DNA of 64,000 nt from Sphaerisporangium sp040685555 (GCF_040685555.1 NZ_JBFBIK010000035.1:4270-68269); one strand, 5' to 3'. Positions 16,839 to 25,841 are shown, numbered from the stretch's first letter. The notes: generated by a model from the sequence alone, not told the origin. Translations and numbers: made by a program.

Positions 16839-18275
16839 TTACGTCTCCCCGTTCGGGGGGATTGTGGTGCTTGCGGATGAGCTGGGGCTTGGCGTCTCAC
16901 TCGGCGTGGGGGTCGGTGTGGGCGTCGGAGTAGGGGTTGGACTAGGAGACGGAGTGGGCGTCGGCGTCCGCTGCTGAGTCGGCGTGGCCGATGTGCTTAC
17001 CGTAGCCGACCGTGACACCGTGGGCTTGACAGACTTCACCGGTTTCGGTCGAAGCGATGTCGTGGTGCTCCTCGCCGGCGTCGAGGATCGCGTGGGATCG
17101 CCGGTCGCCGGGTTGACGGGCTGCGACGGGCCGCTGTCGAGCCCCAGCTCAGGGAGCCCGCCCGCCGCCAGGGCGCCGAATCCGACCGCGGCCGCGCAGC
17201 CCGCCGCGGCGAAGAACCCGATGGCCGCACGCCTGCGCCTGCGCCTCGGCGCCGCGGCCGGACGGAGGCTGCGGGGGCCGACCGGCGGATGCCCGACGCG
17301 CGTGGAGGCGTGCGGCGGCACGGCCGCTTCGGTGGTCTCGTACAGGCCGGCGAACGGGTCGCCCGGCTGATCGAGCGCTCCGGACTGCTCCAGCGCTTCG
17401 CGTATGGCGAAACCGGACGGGTCGGTGAGCATGCTCAGATGGGACGCGCTCGGGGTGGAGAGCGAGTCACGCAGCACCATCGCCCGGTCGGCCAGCTCCC
17501 GCGTGGTGGCGGGCCGGTGGTCGGGGCTCTTCGCCAGCATGGCCATGACCAGGTCGCGGACGGGCTTCGGCACGCTGTCGGGAAGTGGGGGCACCTGCTC
17601 GTTCAGGTGGAGAAGGGCGATGGCCACCTGGTTGGGCGCCGAGAAAGGCGGTCGTCCCGCGAGGCACTCGTACGCCACGACGCCGAGGGAGTAGATGTCG
17701 GTCGACGGGGTCAGCACGCTGCCTGAGGCCTGCTCGGGGCTGACGTACTGCGCGGTGCCGAGCACGGTGCCCGTCATGGTCATGCGGGAGCCTTCGAGGG
17801 CCCGTGCGATGCCGAAGTCGGTGACCTTGATGACCCCGGTCTCGGTGACGAGGATGTTCCCCGGCTTGATGTCGCGGTGGATGATCCCCGACCGGTGGGC
17901 GGTGTGCAGCGCCCGTGCGGTCTGGCCGATCACGTCGAGGGTGACCTCGGGGCTCAGCGTGCCGTTGCGGGCCAGGATCCCCGACAGCGCCTCCCCCGGG
18001 ACCAGCTCCATCACCAGGTAGGCGATGTCGTCCTGCTCGCCGTAGTCGAAGACCTGGGCGATGCCGGAGTCAGCCAGCCCGGCAGTGATCCTCGCCTCGT
18101 TGCGGAACCGCTCGCGGAACTCCGGGTGCGCGGCCACGTGCTGGCGCAGCAGCTTCACGGCGACCTCGCGGCCCAGAAGCTGGTCGGACGCGCGCCAGAC
18201 CTCGCCCATGCCACCGGTCGCGATGCGGGCGGTCAGCCGGTAGCGGTCGCTCAGCACCCGGTTGGCGAAGGTCAC
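16839..18275 (-). CDS. pknA: Ser/Thr protein kinase
   Basis: The 478-residue membrane kinase partners PknB in control of cell shape and division. The kinase domain (about 8-270) has ATGGMGEV, Lys41, HRDIKPGN and TDFGIAR, with the activation loop SRMTMTGTVLGTAQY. A linker and one membrane helix (about 352-375, AAIGFFAAAGCAAAVGFGAL) follow. The extracellular tail is very rich in Ser, Thr and Pro with a run of (TP)n repeats and has no PASTA domains. The GTG at 18275 overlaps the pbpA stop (GTGA), so translation is coupled. The repetitive tail DNA (GGGCGT/GGTGTG units) is prone to length change. Confidence 0.94.
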   Translation of the reverse strand: MTFANRVLSDRYRLTARIATGGMGEVWRASDQLLGREVAVKLLRQHVAAHPEFRERFRNEARITAGLADSGIAQVFDYGEQDDIAYLVMELVPGEALSGILARNGTLSPEVTLDVIGQTARALHTAHRSGIIHRDIKPGNILVTETGVIKVTDFGIARALEGSRMTMTGTVLGTAQYVSPEQASGSVLTPSTDIYSLGVVAYECLAGRPPFSAPNQVAIALLHLNEQVPPLPDSVPKPVRDLVMAMLAKSPDHRPATTRELADRAMVLRDSLSTPSASHLSMLTDPSGFAIREALEQSGALDQPGDPFAGLYETTEAAVPPHASTRVGHPPVGPRSLRPAAAPRRRRRRAAIGFFAAAGCAAAVGFGALAAGGLPELGLDSGPSQPVNPATGDPTRSSTPARSTTTSLRPKPVKSVKPTVSRSATVSTSATPTQQRTPTPTPSPSPTPTPTPTPTPTPSETPSPSSSASTTIPPNGET

Positions 18276-19726
18276 TGCCCGAGCACCGCCTGCATGACGT
18301 CGTGCGCGATGGGCGCGGCGACCGCGCCTCCGGTCGCGTCGTTGCCGGCGCTGCCGGACTCGACGAACACCGCGACGGCGACCTTGGGGTCCTCGGCGGG
18401 CGCGAAGGCGATGAACCAGGCATGCGACGCCGCGCCCTTGGCGGTCTCGGCGGTACCCGTCTTGCCGGCCACGGTGATGCCCGGGAGCTGGGCCGCCGTG
18501 CCGGTGCCGTTCTGCACCACGCTGATCATCATCTTGCGGAGCTCGTCCGCGACCTGCGGAGTCACGGCCTCGTCGAGCTCCTGGGGCCGTGTGCTGTCGA
18601 TATCCTCGTTGTCCGGGCTGACAATCTTGTTCACCAGGTAGGGCTTCATGACTTTGCCCTGGTTGGCGACGCCGGCGGCCACCATGGCCATCTGCAGCGG
18701 CGTGATCTGGTTGCTGCGCTGGCCGATCGAGGTCTGCGCCAGCGCGGCCTTGCCCTCGTCGGGGCCGATGTCGCTCGCGACCACGTCCAGCGGGATCGAC
18801 ATGGGCTGGCCCATCCCGAACTTGGCCGCCTGCTCCTTGAGCTTGTCGTAGCCCATTTCGAGCCCCATCGTGCCGAACGCCGTGTTGCACGAGATCGTCA
18901 GAGCGTCGAGGAGCGTCGCCCGGCCGCCGCACGACTCGCCGTGGTAGTTGGGCAGGCCGATGTTGGTGCCCGGCAGCGGCAGGACGTTCGGCGCGTCCAC
19001 CTCGGTGTTGGCATCGCGCGAGCTGTCCTCGCTGAGGTAGGCCGCCGAGGTGACCACCTTGAACGTCGAGCCCGGGGCGTAGGTCGTCGAGATGGCGCGG
19101 TTCAGCAGGGGCTTGTTGTCGTCCTTGTCGAGCTTGTTGTAGACCTTCGCGGCCTTGCTCTTGTCGGGGGCCGCCATCGTGTTCGGGTCGAAGGTCGGCA
19201 GCGAGACCATGGTGAGGATCGCCCCGGTCCTCGGGTCGAGCGCCACCACGGCCCCGCGCTTGCCGCTCTTCTGCATGTCCTCGTAGGCGATCTTCTGGGC
19301 CTTCGGCACCAGGGTGAGGTCGACGGCCGCGCCCCGCGTCGGCTTGCTCGTGATCAGGTCGACCGTACGGCGGACGAACAGGTCGGGGTGGGTGCCGTCG
19401 AGGTACTTGTTCTCGGCGCCCTCGATGCCCTGCGCGCTCTCGGGAGCGAAGAAGCCGATGACCGGGGCGTAGACCGGGCCGTCGGTGTACTTCCGCTGGA
19501 ACCTGAACGTGTTCGCCGCGCCGGTGTCCACGGACTTGGCGAGCGTCTCGCCGCCCGCGGTGATCATGCCGCGCTCGTTCTGGTAGCGGGCGAAGAAGCT
19601 GCGCGTGTTGCGGCTGTCGGTGCGCAGGTCGTCGGCCTTGACCGCCTGCAGGTAGTTGATATTGATCATCAGCAGGCCGAACATGAGCAGGCAGGCCACG
19701 GAGGCGCGCTTGAGCGTGCCGTTCAT
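18272..19726 (-). CDS. pbpA: class B penicillin-binding protein (transpeptidase)
   Basis: The 484-residue peptidoglycan transpeptidase has one N-terminal membrane anchor (about 8-28). A dimerisation/pedestal domain follows, then the transpeptidase domain with the active serine in PGSTFK (SxxK), SCN-like SISCNTAFG and the KTGTAE box. It crosslinks wall peptides in the elongation/division complex together with the neighbouring RodA/FtsW-type glycosyltransferase. The ATG overlaps the rodA stop by 4 nt and its own stop overlaps the pknA start. The gene order rodA-pbpA-pknA-pknB is the classic actinobacterial one. Confidence 0.95.
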   Translation of the reverse strand: MNGTLKRASVACLLMFGLLMININYLQAVKADDLRTDSRNTRSFFARYQNERGMITAGGETLAKSVDTGAANTFRFQRKYTDGPVYAPVIGFFAPESAQGIEGAENKYLDGTHPDLFVRRTVDLITSKPTRGAAVDLTLVPKAQKIAYEDMQKSGKRGAVVALDPRTGAILTMVSLPTFDPNTMAAPDKSKAAKVYNKLDKDDNKPLLNRAISTTYAPGSTFKVVTSAAYLSEDSSRDANTEVDAPNVLPLPGTNIGLPNYHGESCGGRATLLDALTISCNTAFGTMGLEMGYDKLKEQAAKFGMGQPMSIPLDVVASDIGPDEGKAALAQTSIGQRSNQITPLQMAMVAAGVANQGKVMKPYLVNKIVSPDNEDIDSTRPQELDEAVTPQVADELRKMMISVVQNGTGTAAQLPGITVAGKTGTAETAKGAASHAWFIAFAPAEDPKVAVAVFVESGSAGNDATGGAVAAPIAHDVMQAVLGQ

Positions 19727-21102
19727 CGCTGGAACACCTGCGTCAGTCCCTCGTCCTGGATGGCTTGCGGCGGCGGGCGGCGGGCGGCGTCTGACATGCG
19801 TACCAGCAAGGCGATAAGGATCCAGTTAGCCAGGAGGGCGGAGCCGCCCTGCGACATGAACGGCGTGACCAGGCCCGTAAGCGGAATCAGGTTGGTCACG
19901 CCACCGACGATGATGAAGACCTGCCACGCCAGGATGAACGACAGGCCCCCCGCGAGGAGCTTGCTGAACGGGTCACGGGCCGCGATCGCGGTGCGCAGGC
20001 CGCGCTCGACGATCAGTGCGTACACCATGAGCAGCGCCATCAGGCCGGTGAGCCCGAGCTCCTCGCCGGTGGCGGCGAAGATGAAGTCGGAGAACGACAG
20101 CGGGATCAGGTTGGGGTGGCCCTGGCCGAGGCCGGTGCCGAGGATGCCGCCCGAGCCCATGCCGAACAGGCCCTGCATCAGCTGGTAACTGCTGCCGAAA
20201 GTACGATCATAGAGAGCCTGGCTGCTCGGGTTCAGCCAGACGTCGAACCGGGCGCCGACGTGGCTGAAGAGCTGGCCGGCGACGAACGCGCCGCCGATGA
20301 AGAGCAGCACGCCGATGAGCACCCAGGAGGTGCGCTGCGTGGCGACGTAGAGCATCGCGATGAACGCGCCGAACAGCAGGAGCGAGGTGCCGAGGTCCTT
20401 CTCCATGACCAGCACGCCGACGCTGACCACCCACGTGATGAGCACGGGGCCGAGGTCGCGGGCGCGGGGCAGGTCGATCATGAGCAGGCGGCGCCCGGCG
20501 AGGGCCAGCACGTCGCGCTTGGCGACCAGGTAACCGGCGAAGAAGACGACCAGGGCCAGCTTGGCGAACTCGCCCGGCTGGATGGAGAAGCCGCCGACGC
20601 CGACCCAGATGCGGGCGCCGTTGATCTCCTTGCCCAGGAGGGGCAACAGAGGGAGGATCAGCAGCCCGAGGCCCACGAAGCCCGCGGTGTAGGTCATCCG
20701 CTGGAGGGCGCGGTGGTCACGCAGCACGATGAGCGTGACGGAGAACATGACGACGCCGAGCGCGGTCCAGAAGAGCTGGTTGCTGGCGGAGGCGAGTTTC
20801 GGCGTGGCCTGTTCGATGCGATAGATCATCACCAGGCCGAGGCCGTTGACCAGCGTCACCAGCGGAAGCACCAGAGGGTCGGCCCAGGGGGCGAACTTGG
20901 CCATTACGAAGTAGGCGGCGAGCATCAGGCCGCCCAGGCCGAGGCCGTAGGTCAGCATGCCCGCGGGGACCTGGCCGTTCGTGCCCAGCCCGACGTTTGC
21001 GTAGGCGACCATGACGATCGCGACGGCGAAGGCGAGCATGACAAGCTGCGCCCCCCGCCGTTTGGCGGTCATGGGGACGGCCGCGACGTCGACAGCACTC
21101 AC
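19723..21102 (-). CDS. rodA: SEDS-family peptidoglycan glycosyltransferase (RodA/FtsW)
   Basis: The 459-residue polytopic protein has about ten to twelve membrane helices. It polymerises lipid II into glycan strands and works with the class B PBP encoded next to it. SEDS features include NGARIWVGVGGFSIQPGEFAK with the conserved W-x-G-x-x-G-x-QPxE motif, the large loop carrying GSSYQLMQGLFGMGSGG and LPFSDF-like PLSFSDFIFAATGEELG. The C-terminal block contains PLTGLVTPFMSQGGSALLANW. GTG 21102 directly follows the pstP stop, with AGGAGG-type sequence near the pstP end as ribosome binding site. Confidence 0.95.
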   Translation of the reverse strand: MSAVDVAAVPMTAKRRGAQLVMLAFAVAIVMVAYANVGLGTNGQVPAGMLTYGLGLGGLMLAAYFVMAKFAPWADPLVLPLVTLVNGLGLVMIYRIEQATPKLASASNQLFWTALGVVMFSVTLIVLRDHRALQRMTYTAGFVGLGLLILPLLPLLGKEINGARIWVGVGGFSIQPGEFAKLALVVFFAGYLVAKRDVLALAGRRLLMIDLPRARDLGPVLITWVVSVGVLVMEKDLGTSLLLFGAFIAMLYVATQRTSWVLIGVLLFIGGAFVAGQLFSHVGARFDVWLNPSSQALYDRTFGSSYQLMQGLFGMGSGGILGTGLGQGHPNLIPLSFSDFIFAATGEELGLTGLMALLMVYALIVERGLRTAIAARDPFSKLLAGGLSFILAWQVFIIVGGVTNLIPLTGLVTPFMSQGGSALLANWILIALLVRMSDAARRPPPQAIQDEGLTQVFQR

Positions 21103-22395
21103 TTAGGAGGACCTCGTGGCGCTAGGGGAAGCCGTCGGCTCGGTGGTCTTCTGGTTGCCGCCGGATTTGGCCTTCAAATCGTTGATCTTGGTCTTTCCCG
21201 CCTGGAGGTCTGCTACTGGGATCCCCCGTCGCACCTGCTCGCGCTCCGGTTCGGGGATCGAGGACACCGACAAGCCGGTGCTTTCGGCCACGGAGTTCAG
21301 TTGGATCGGTCCGATGGTGCTGTCGACCCCGCGAAACAACACTAGCTCGTCACCTTTGGCCCCGACGTAGTACTGATCTTGGGTCCATTTGTAGCCGAAG
21401 TAGCCGCCGCCCCCGAAGACCAGTACCAGCAGGACGAGCACGACCGTCGCGATCGGCCAAAGGCGGCGGCGTTTGACACGCCGCGGGGCGGCCGCGGCGT
21501 TCGCCGCCGGGCCGCCCGCAGGCTGGTCGTCGAGGTCGTCGTCCACGATCACCGGCTGGGGAGCGGTGATCGTGGACGCGCGCCCGGCCGGCGTGTCAGG
21601 AGGCTGGGATCGGAGGCGGTTCGACCCGGCGGCGCCCACCACCGCGGCGTCCCCCGCGACCACCTGGCCTTCCTCGATCTCGACCACGTCGGCGACGATG
21701 CAGGTGATGTTGTCGGGGCCGCCACCCCGGTTGGCGAGGTCGATGAGCTGGCGGACCACGGAGTCCGGCTCCTCGACCGTGGTCAGGGTGTGGTGGAGGG
21801 TCTCGGCGCTGACCACGCTCGACAGACCGTCTGAGCAGAGGAGGTAGCGGTCGTTGATCTGGGCCTCGCGAAGCGAGAGGTCGGGATCGACCTCGCCGCT
21901 CCCGTCGAGGGCCCGGAGCAGGATCGAACGCTGTGGATGGCTGGCGGCTTCCTCCTGCGTGATCCTTCCGTCGTCCACGAGCGACTGCACCAGGGTGTGG
22001 TCATGAGTGATCTGGTACAGCTCGCCGTTGCGGAGAAGGTAGGCGCGGGAGTCGCCGACGTGGACAAGGGCGACGCGGGTGCCTGACCACAGCATCGCCG
22101 TGAGTGTGGTGCCCATGCCCTTGAGGCTGGGATCACGGCCGACCATCTCGTGCAGCTTGCGATTGGCGTCGCGCACCGCGGCCTCGATGGCGCTGAGCAG
22201 GTCACCCCCGGATGCGTCCCGGTCGAGGGACGACATGGCGGTGATGGCGACCGAACTGGCCACCTCACCGTGAGCGTGCCCGCCCATGCCGTCTGCGACG
22301 GCGAGCAGGCGCGGGCTCGCGTACGCCGAGTCCTCGTTTCCTTCGCGGAGGAGGCCGACGTCCGAGCGGGCGGCGTAGCGGAGTGCGATTGTCAT
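21103..22395 (-). CDS. pstP: PP2C-family Ser/Thr protein phosphatase
   Basis: The 430-residue membrane phosphatase reverses PknA/PknB phosphorylation. The PPM domain (about 4-235) has NEDS, DGMGGHAHGE, VHVGDSRAYL and CSDGLSSVV/GGGPDNITCI metal-ligand motifs. A disordered linker, basic patch RRVKRRR and one membrane helix (about 310-330) precede an extracellular domain of about 100 residues. The real start is MTIALRYAARSD at 22395; a longer frame to 22521 lacks family similarity. The ATG overlaps the fhaB stop (ATGA), so the two are coupled. Confidence 0.95.
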   Translation of the reverse strand: MTIALRYAARSDVGLLREGNEDSAYASPRLLAVADGMGGHAHGEVASSVAITAMSSLDRDASGGDLLSAIEAAVRDANRKLHEMVGRDPSLKGMGTTLTAMLWSGTRVALVHVGDSRAYLLRNGELYQITHDHTLVQSLVDDGRITQEEAASHPQRSILLRALDGSGEVDPDLSLREAQINDRYLLCSDGLSSVVSAETLHHTLTTVEEPDSVVRQLIDLANRGGGPDNITCIVADVVEIEEGQVVAGDAAVVGAAGSNRLRSQPPDTPAGRASTITAPQPVIVDDDLDDQPAGGPAANAAAAPRRVKRRRLWPIATVVLVLLVLVFGGGGYFGYKWTQDQYYVGAKGDELVLFRGVDSTIGPIQLNSVAESTGLSVSSIPEPEREQVRRGIPVADLQAGKTKINDLKAKSGGNQKTTEPTASPSATRSS

Positions 22396-22859
22396 TTGCG
22401 CAATTCGATGACGGTTTTGCCGATGCGGATCGGAACGCCGAGGTGCACCGGCATGGGACGGGTCACTTTGGAGCGGTCGAGATACGTGCCGTTGGTCGAG
22501 CCGAGGTCTTCCACGATCCACTGACCGTCCTGGGGGAACAGCCGGGCGTGCCGGCTGGAAGCGTAATCGTCGCTGAGTACCAGCGTGGCGTCATTCGCCC
22601 GACCGATAGTGATTGGCGTCTCCGTGAGGTTGATGATGGTCCCTTGTAGGGGACCACCGGTAACGACCAGTTGTCGCGGCTCCCCCTTCTTCGGCTTGGC
22701 AGGCTGACGTGCGGGTTTGGGTGGTTTGCGCACAGCTGCCGGAGCCGCCGTACGTGATCCGAACAAGTCTGTCCGGATCACACCCACCGCGGCAATGACA
22801 AAGAACCACAGCACCGCGAGGAACGCGAGCCGGATCAGCAGCAGAGTGAGCTCGGACAT
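22392..22859 (-). CDS. fhaB: FHA-domain membrane protein FhaB (FipA)
   Basis: The 155-residue protein has an N-terminal membrane helix (about 5-27), a basic Pro/Lys-rich linker and a C-terminal FHA domain. The phosphothreonine-binding residues lie in ITIGRANDATLVL, SSRHARL and STNGTYLD. In mycobacteria FhaB (FipA) links FtsZ and the division machinery to kinase signalling. The start codon and length agree with orthologues. It lies 17 bp downstream of fhaA and its stop overlaps pstP. Confidence 0.93.
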   Translation of the reverse strand: MSELTLLLIRLAFLAVLWFFVIAAVGVIRTDLFGSRTAAPAAVRKPPKPARQPAKPKKGEPRQLVVTGGPLQGTIINLTETPITIGRANDATLVLSDDYASSRHARLFPQDGQWIVEDLGSTNGTYLDRSKVTRPMPVHLGVPIRIGKTVIELRK

Positions 22860-22876
22860 GGACCGTTTGTCTACCC

Positions 22877-23617
22877 TTAATCGCGCCGGAACACCAGGGT
22901 TGTGCGACCCAACGTGACTCGGGTGCCGTCCTGGAGCTCGATCCGGCGAACCGGCTGGCCGTTGACGAAAGTGCCGTTCGTTGAACCGAGATCGACGAGG
23001 GCCACAAGCGGACCCTCGACCCTGAGCTCGGCATGGTGCCTGGAGACGCCTGGGTCCACCAACCGCAGATCGCAGTCGGTGCCCCGTCCAAGAAGCGTCA
23101 CGGGGGTCGTCAGCTCATAGGACCGCTGGCCCTGCGGGTCGTCCTGAGTGGACACCAGCAGGCGTGGGCGGCCGCCGAACGCGCTCGGCTTGCTCGCGGG
23201 GAGATCGCTGACAGGCTGCCGGATCTCGTCCTGCTCGACCGTGGCCCCTCGGATGACTCCCGAGCGGATACGGAACAGGCCGACCGCCAGATCGTCGGCG
23301 GTCTCGAAGCGAACCCGGACGGGTCCCACGAACGAGTACCCCTGTTCCTTGGCGTACTCCCTGGCGAGGTTGGCGAGCTCATGACTGATGCTGTCGGCGT
23401 ACACCTCCAGACGCTCGCTGTCGGTCGTGGACAGCTCCACCACGAAGTCGTTGGGCACAAGAGTGCGACCTTGTGCCACGATCGCGGCTCGTTCGTCCAT
23501 CTCCCGCTGCACCGCGCTGGCGACCTCGACCGGCTGAAGGTCAGATTTGAACGCCCGCGCAAAGGCCCCCTCAACCAAGCCTTCGAGCCTTCGCTCGAAG
23601 CGCTGAAGGACTCCCAC
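22877..23617 (-). CDS. fhaA: FHA-domain protein FhaA
   Basis: The 246-residue cytoplasmic protein has a DUF3662 N-terminal domain (starting VGVLQRFERRLEGLVEGAFARAFKS) and a C-terminal FHA domain with LLGRGTDCDLRL, SRHHAEL and STNGTFVNG. FhaA binds phosphorylated MviN/MurJ in mycobacteria and tunes lipid II flipping. The GTG at 23617 was chosen over an ATG seven codons upstream because GGGAGG sits 6 nt before it and orthologues begin there. It is the first gene of the minus-strand kinase unit and lies about 90 bp from the divergent tRNA-Leu gene. Confidence 0.93.
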   Translation of the reverse strand: MGVLQRFERRLEGLVEGAFARAFKSDLQPVEVASAVQREMDERAAIVAQGRTLVPNDFVVELSTTDSERLEVYADSISHELANLAREYAKEQGYSFVGPVRVRFETADDLAVGLFRIRSGVIRGATVEQDEIRQPVSDLPASKPSAFGGRPRLLVSTQDDPQGQRSYELTTPVTLLGRGTDCDLRLVDPGVSRHHAELRVEGPLVALVDLGSTNGTFVNGQPVRRIELQDGTRVTLGRTTLVFRRD

Positions 23618-23709
23618 CGGGTACCTCCCTTCCTCCATCGTCTAGGAGGATCGTATCCGGGTTCGGTGGCATGCACGGATCCGTGCTAGCCTTTCCACGC
23701 ACTCAAAGA

Positions 23710-23791
23710 GGGCGAGTGGCGGAACGGCAGACGCGCACGGTTCAGGTCCGTGTGTCCGAAAGGACGTGAGGGTTCAAATCCCTCCTCGCCC
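23710..23791 (+). tRNA. tRNA-Leu (anticodon CAG)
   Basis: The 82-nt gene has acceptor stem GGGCGAG/CTCGCCC, the TTCAAATC T-loop, a long variable arm as expected for leucine tRNA, and anticodon loop TTCAGGT (CAG) on a CACGG/CCGTG stem. No CCA is encoded. Its downstream DNA is the hairpin repeat array. tRNA-Leu after fhaA is a conserved arrangement in actinobacteria. Confidence 0.95.
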
Positions 23792-23798
23792 ACAAGGT

Positions 23799-24190
23799 CC
23801 CCGGCTGGTCGAAGCGAGAGCTTCTTCCACCGGGGTTTTTGTGTTTTCCCAGGGGGGCGACCCCCTGGAACCCCCGAAGGGCCCCCGGCTGGTCGAAGCG
23901 GAAGCTTCTTCCACCGGGGTTTTTGTGTTTTCCCAGGGGGGCGACCCCCTGGAACCCCNNNNNNNNNNNNNNNNNNNNNNNNNNNNNNNNNNNNNNNNNN
24001 NNNNNNNNNNNNNNNNNNNNNNNNNNNNNNNNNNNNNNNNNNNNNNNNNNNNNNNNCCCCCGGCTGGTCGAAGCGGAAGCTTCTTCCACCGGGGTTTTTG
24101 TGTTTTCCCAGGAGGGCGTCCCCCTGGAACCCCCGAAGGGCCCCCGGTCGGTCCTGCGGCCGGTCGAAGCGCGAGCTTCTTCCTGGCGGT
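23799..24190 (+). repeat. 84-bp tandem repeat array of terminator-like hairpins after tRNA-Leu
   Basis: Units begin with CCCCGGCTGG at 23799, 23883 and 24058, with a divergent unit at 24142. The measured spacings 23799-23883 and 24058-24142 are both exactly 84. Each unit carries CCCCGG...CCGGGG followed by TTTTTGTGTTTT, a good intrinsic terminator, and a second stem CCAGGGGG/CCCCCTGG. The assembly gap lies inside the array, so the true copy number is unknown. Open frames across it on both strands are products of the repeat and not genes. Confidence 0.9.
23959..24056. other. assembly gap (98 N)
   Basis: A run of 98 undetermined bases lies within the 84-bp repeat array. The distance between flanking units (175) is not a multiple of 84, so the gap length is an estimate and more or fewer units may exist. 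Confidence 0.99.
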
Positions 24191-24551
24191 TCTGGTGTTC
24201 TGTGCCACGTTGATCTCCTCCGGGTCTGGTTGCTTCCAAGGAACCCGCCCCTGAAACCCCGAAGGCTCGAAGTCCTGTGGCTCCCGCTGGCACTCGGCCC
24301 TTGTGACGCACAGGACACCCCTCTGGCCAAGGGGCTCCGATCAAGGTAGTGGGTGGCACCCGGGGAGAGAAGCCCCGTCCGGAGGTCTGAGTCCTTTCCT
24401 TTACTCTCTGCGTCGTGATCGCCCACGTCGGTGTCTAGTGCGCCCGGCTTTCAGATGACTTTCGGGGCACTTGCACGCGGCGCGCATCGAAGCCACGTGT
24501 CCACTCCCACGCGAACCGCTACCTCAGAAAATACTTTCAGGTCTCACTATG
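24191..24551. other. gene-free stretch between the repeat array and the MFS gene
   Basis: No convincing coding frame on either strand. A small stem CGGGG/CCCCG occurs near 24361-24377. The last 100 bp carry the promoter region of the MFS gene. Confidence 0.4.
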
Positions 24552-24591
24552 CAAGACGGATTGTCTTGTAAAGCGAGATCGGTTCTATGGT
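24552..24591 (+). promoter_or_regulatory. operator-like palindrome and -10 element of the MFS gene
   Basis: CAAGAC-GGATT-GTCTTG (24552-24568) is a perfect inverted repeat. TATGGT (24586-24591) ends 6 nt before ATG 24598, suggesting a leaderless transcript. The right arm overlaps a possible -35 (TTGTCT, spacer 19, somewhat long), so a repressor bound there would block transcription. Confidence 0.5.
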
Positions 24592-24597
24592 GCCCGC

Positions 24598-25743
24598 ATG
24601 AGGGCACCGAATCGCTGGGCGATGCTCAGCCTGGGCGTGGCCGCGCAGGGCGCGGGCTGCGTGTTCATGTACGGCCTCCCGTTCCTGGTCCCGGTCCTCC
24701 GCGAGGAGCTCGGCCTCGGCCTGGCGCAGGCCGGCCTGGTCGTGGGCGCGCCGAGCGCGGGCATGCTGTTCACGCTCATAGCCTGGGGCTGGGTGGCCGA
24801 CCGGTACGGCGAGCGCCTGGCGATGACCCTCGGGCTGGGCCTGGCGACGATGTTCCTGGCCTTCGCGGCCTTCACCACCACCGCGGGGCCCCTGGCCGTC
24901 CTGCTCGCGCTCGCCGGCGCTTCGGGGGCCTCGGCGAACGCCGCCAGCGGCCGGGTGGTCCTGGGATGGTTCCCCGCCGGGCGGCGCGGCGTGGCGATGG
25001 GCTGGCGGCAGACCGCACAACCCATCGGGGTGGCCGTGGCGGGCGCTGTGCTGCCGTCCATGGGAAGCCTGCGCGCCGCCCTCCTGGCGATGGCGGGGAT
25101 CTGCCTGGTCACGGCCATCGCGGTCGGGTCCATGGTCGTCGACCCCCCGCGAAACCCTGCCCGGCCGGGAGAGCGGGCCGAATCCCCGTACCGCTCGCCG
25201 CGGCTGTGGAGGGTCCACGCGGCCAGCATGCTGCTGGTCGTCCCTCAGTTCGCGACGGCGACGTTCGCGCTCACCTATCTGGTGGCCGAGCGCCACTGGC
25301 CCGCCGCGGCCGCGGGACAGCTCGTGGCGGTCGCGCAGTTCGCGGGGGCGGGCGGGCGGCTTCTGTGCGGGCGGTGGTCCGACTGGGCGCGCAGCCGCGT
25401 ACGTCCCATGCGGCAGCTCGCGCTCATCAACGCGAGCGTGATGGTCCTGCTGGCCGTCGCGGTCCAGGTGGGTTCCACGGCGGGGACCCCGCTGCTGATC
25501 GCCGCGCTGGTGATCTCGATGAGCGGCAACGGCCTGGCGTTCACCGCCGTGTCCGAGATGGCCGGAGCGGCCTGGGCGGGCCGTGCGCTGGGCGGCCAGA
25601 ACACGGTGCAGAACGTGGCCGCGGCGGCCACTCCCGCCGCCCTGGGCGTGCTCATCACCCAGACCGGCTTCGGCGCGGCCTTCGGCCTGGCCGGGGCACT
25701 CGCCCTGGCCGCCGCTTTCGCGACGCCCTCAGAAGGCGGCTGA
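24598..25743 (+). CDS. major facilitator superfamily transporter
   Basis: The 381-residue protein has twelve predicted membrane helices. Motif A appears between helices 2 and 3 (GWVADRYGERLAM) and in weaker form in the second half (GRWSDWARSRVRP). The pattern fits the nitrate/nitrite- and organic-anion-porter-like MFS group (GWRQTAQPIGVAVAG, GNGLAFTAVSEMAG). The substrate is not predictable. The gene appears leaderless from a promoter with an overlapping palindrome, but no regulator gene is adjacent. The last codons are part of a short direct repeat that continues past the stop. Confidence 0.85.
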   Translation: MRAPNRWAMLSLGVAAQGAGCVFMYGLPFLVPVLREELGLGLAQAGLVVGAPSAGMLFTLIAWGWVADRYGERLAMTLGLGLATMFLAFAAFTTTAGPLAVLLALAGASGASANAASGRVVLGWFPAGRRGVAMGWRQTAQPIGVAVAGAVLPSMGSLRAALLAMAGICLVTAIAVGSMVVDPPRNPARPGERAESPYRSPRLWRVHAASMLLVVPQFATATFALTYLVAERHWPAAAAGQLVAVAQFAGAGGRLLCGRWSDWARSRVRPMRQLALINASVMVLLAVAVQVGSTAGTPLLIAALVISMSGNGLAFTAVSEMAGAAWAGRALGGQNTVQNVAAAATPAALGVLITQTGFGAAFGLAGALALAAAFATPSEGG

Positions 25744-25779
25744 GCAGGGACGCTGCCAGAAGGCGCCTGAGCAGGACGC
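25730..25779 (+). repeat. tandem duplication of the 3' end of the MFS gene
   Basis: CAGAAGGCGGCTGAGCAGGG (25730 on) recurs almost identically at 25757, a 27-bp period spanning the stop codon. It looks like a recent local slippage event. Confidence 0.55.
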
Positions 25780-25841
25780 CTGGTGCCTGGACGGCATGCC
25801 TGAGGGTGCCTGAAGGGCTCCTCAGACAGGGCGGCGCGAAG

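Noticed and set aside
16860..17000. Independent minisatellite in the pknA tail
   Set aside because: The hexamer-like repeats are explained by the coding of a Thr-Pro repeat tail, a known feature of actinobacterial PknA-type kinases.
23799..24190. CRISPR array
   Set aside because: Units are directly adjacent 84-bp repeats without unique spacers, and no cas genes are present.
23686..24426. Several long open frames on both strands across the hairpin repeats and N gap
   Set aside because: They are translations of the 84-bp tandem repeat (recurring NTKTPVEEASAST-type units) and run through undetermined bases; no start signal or family.
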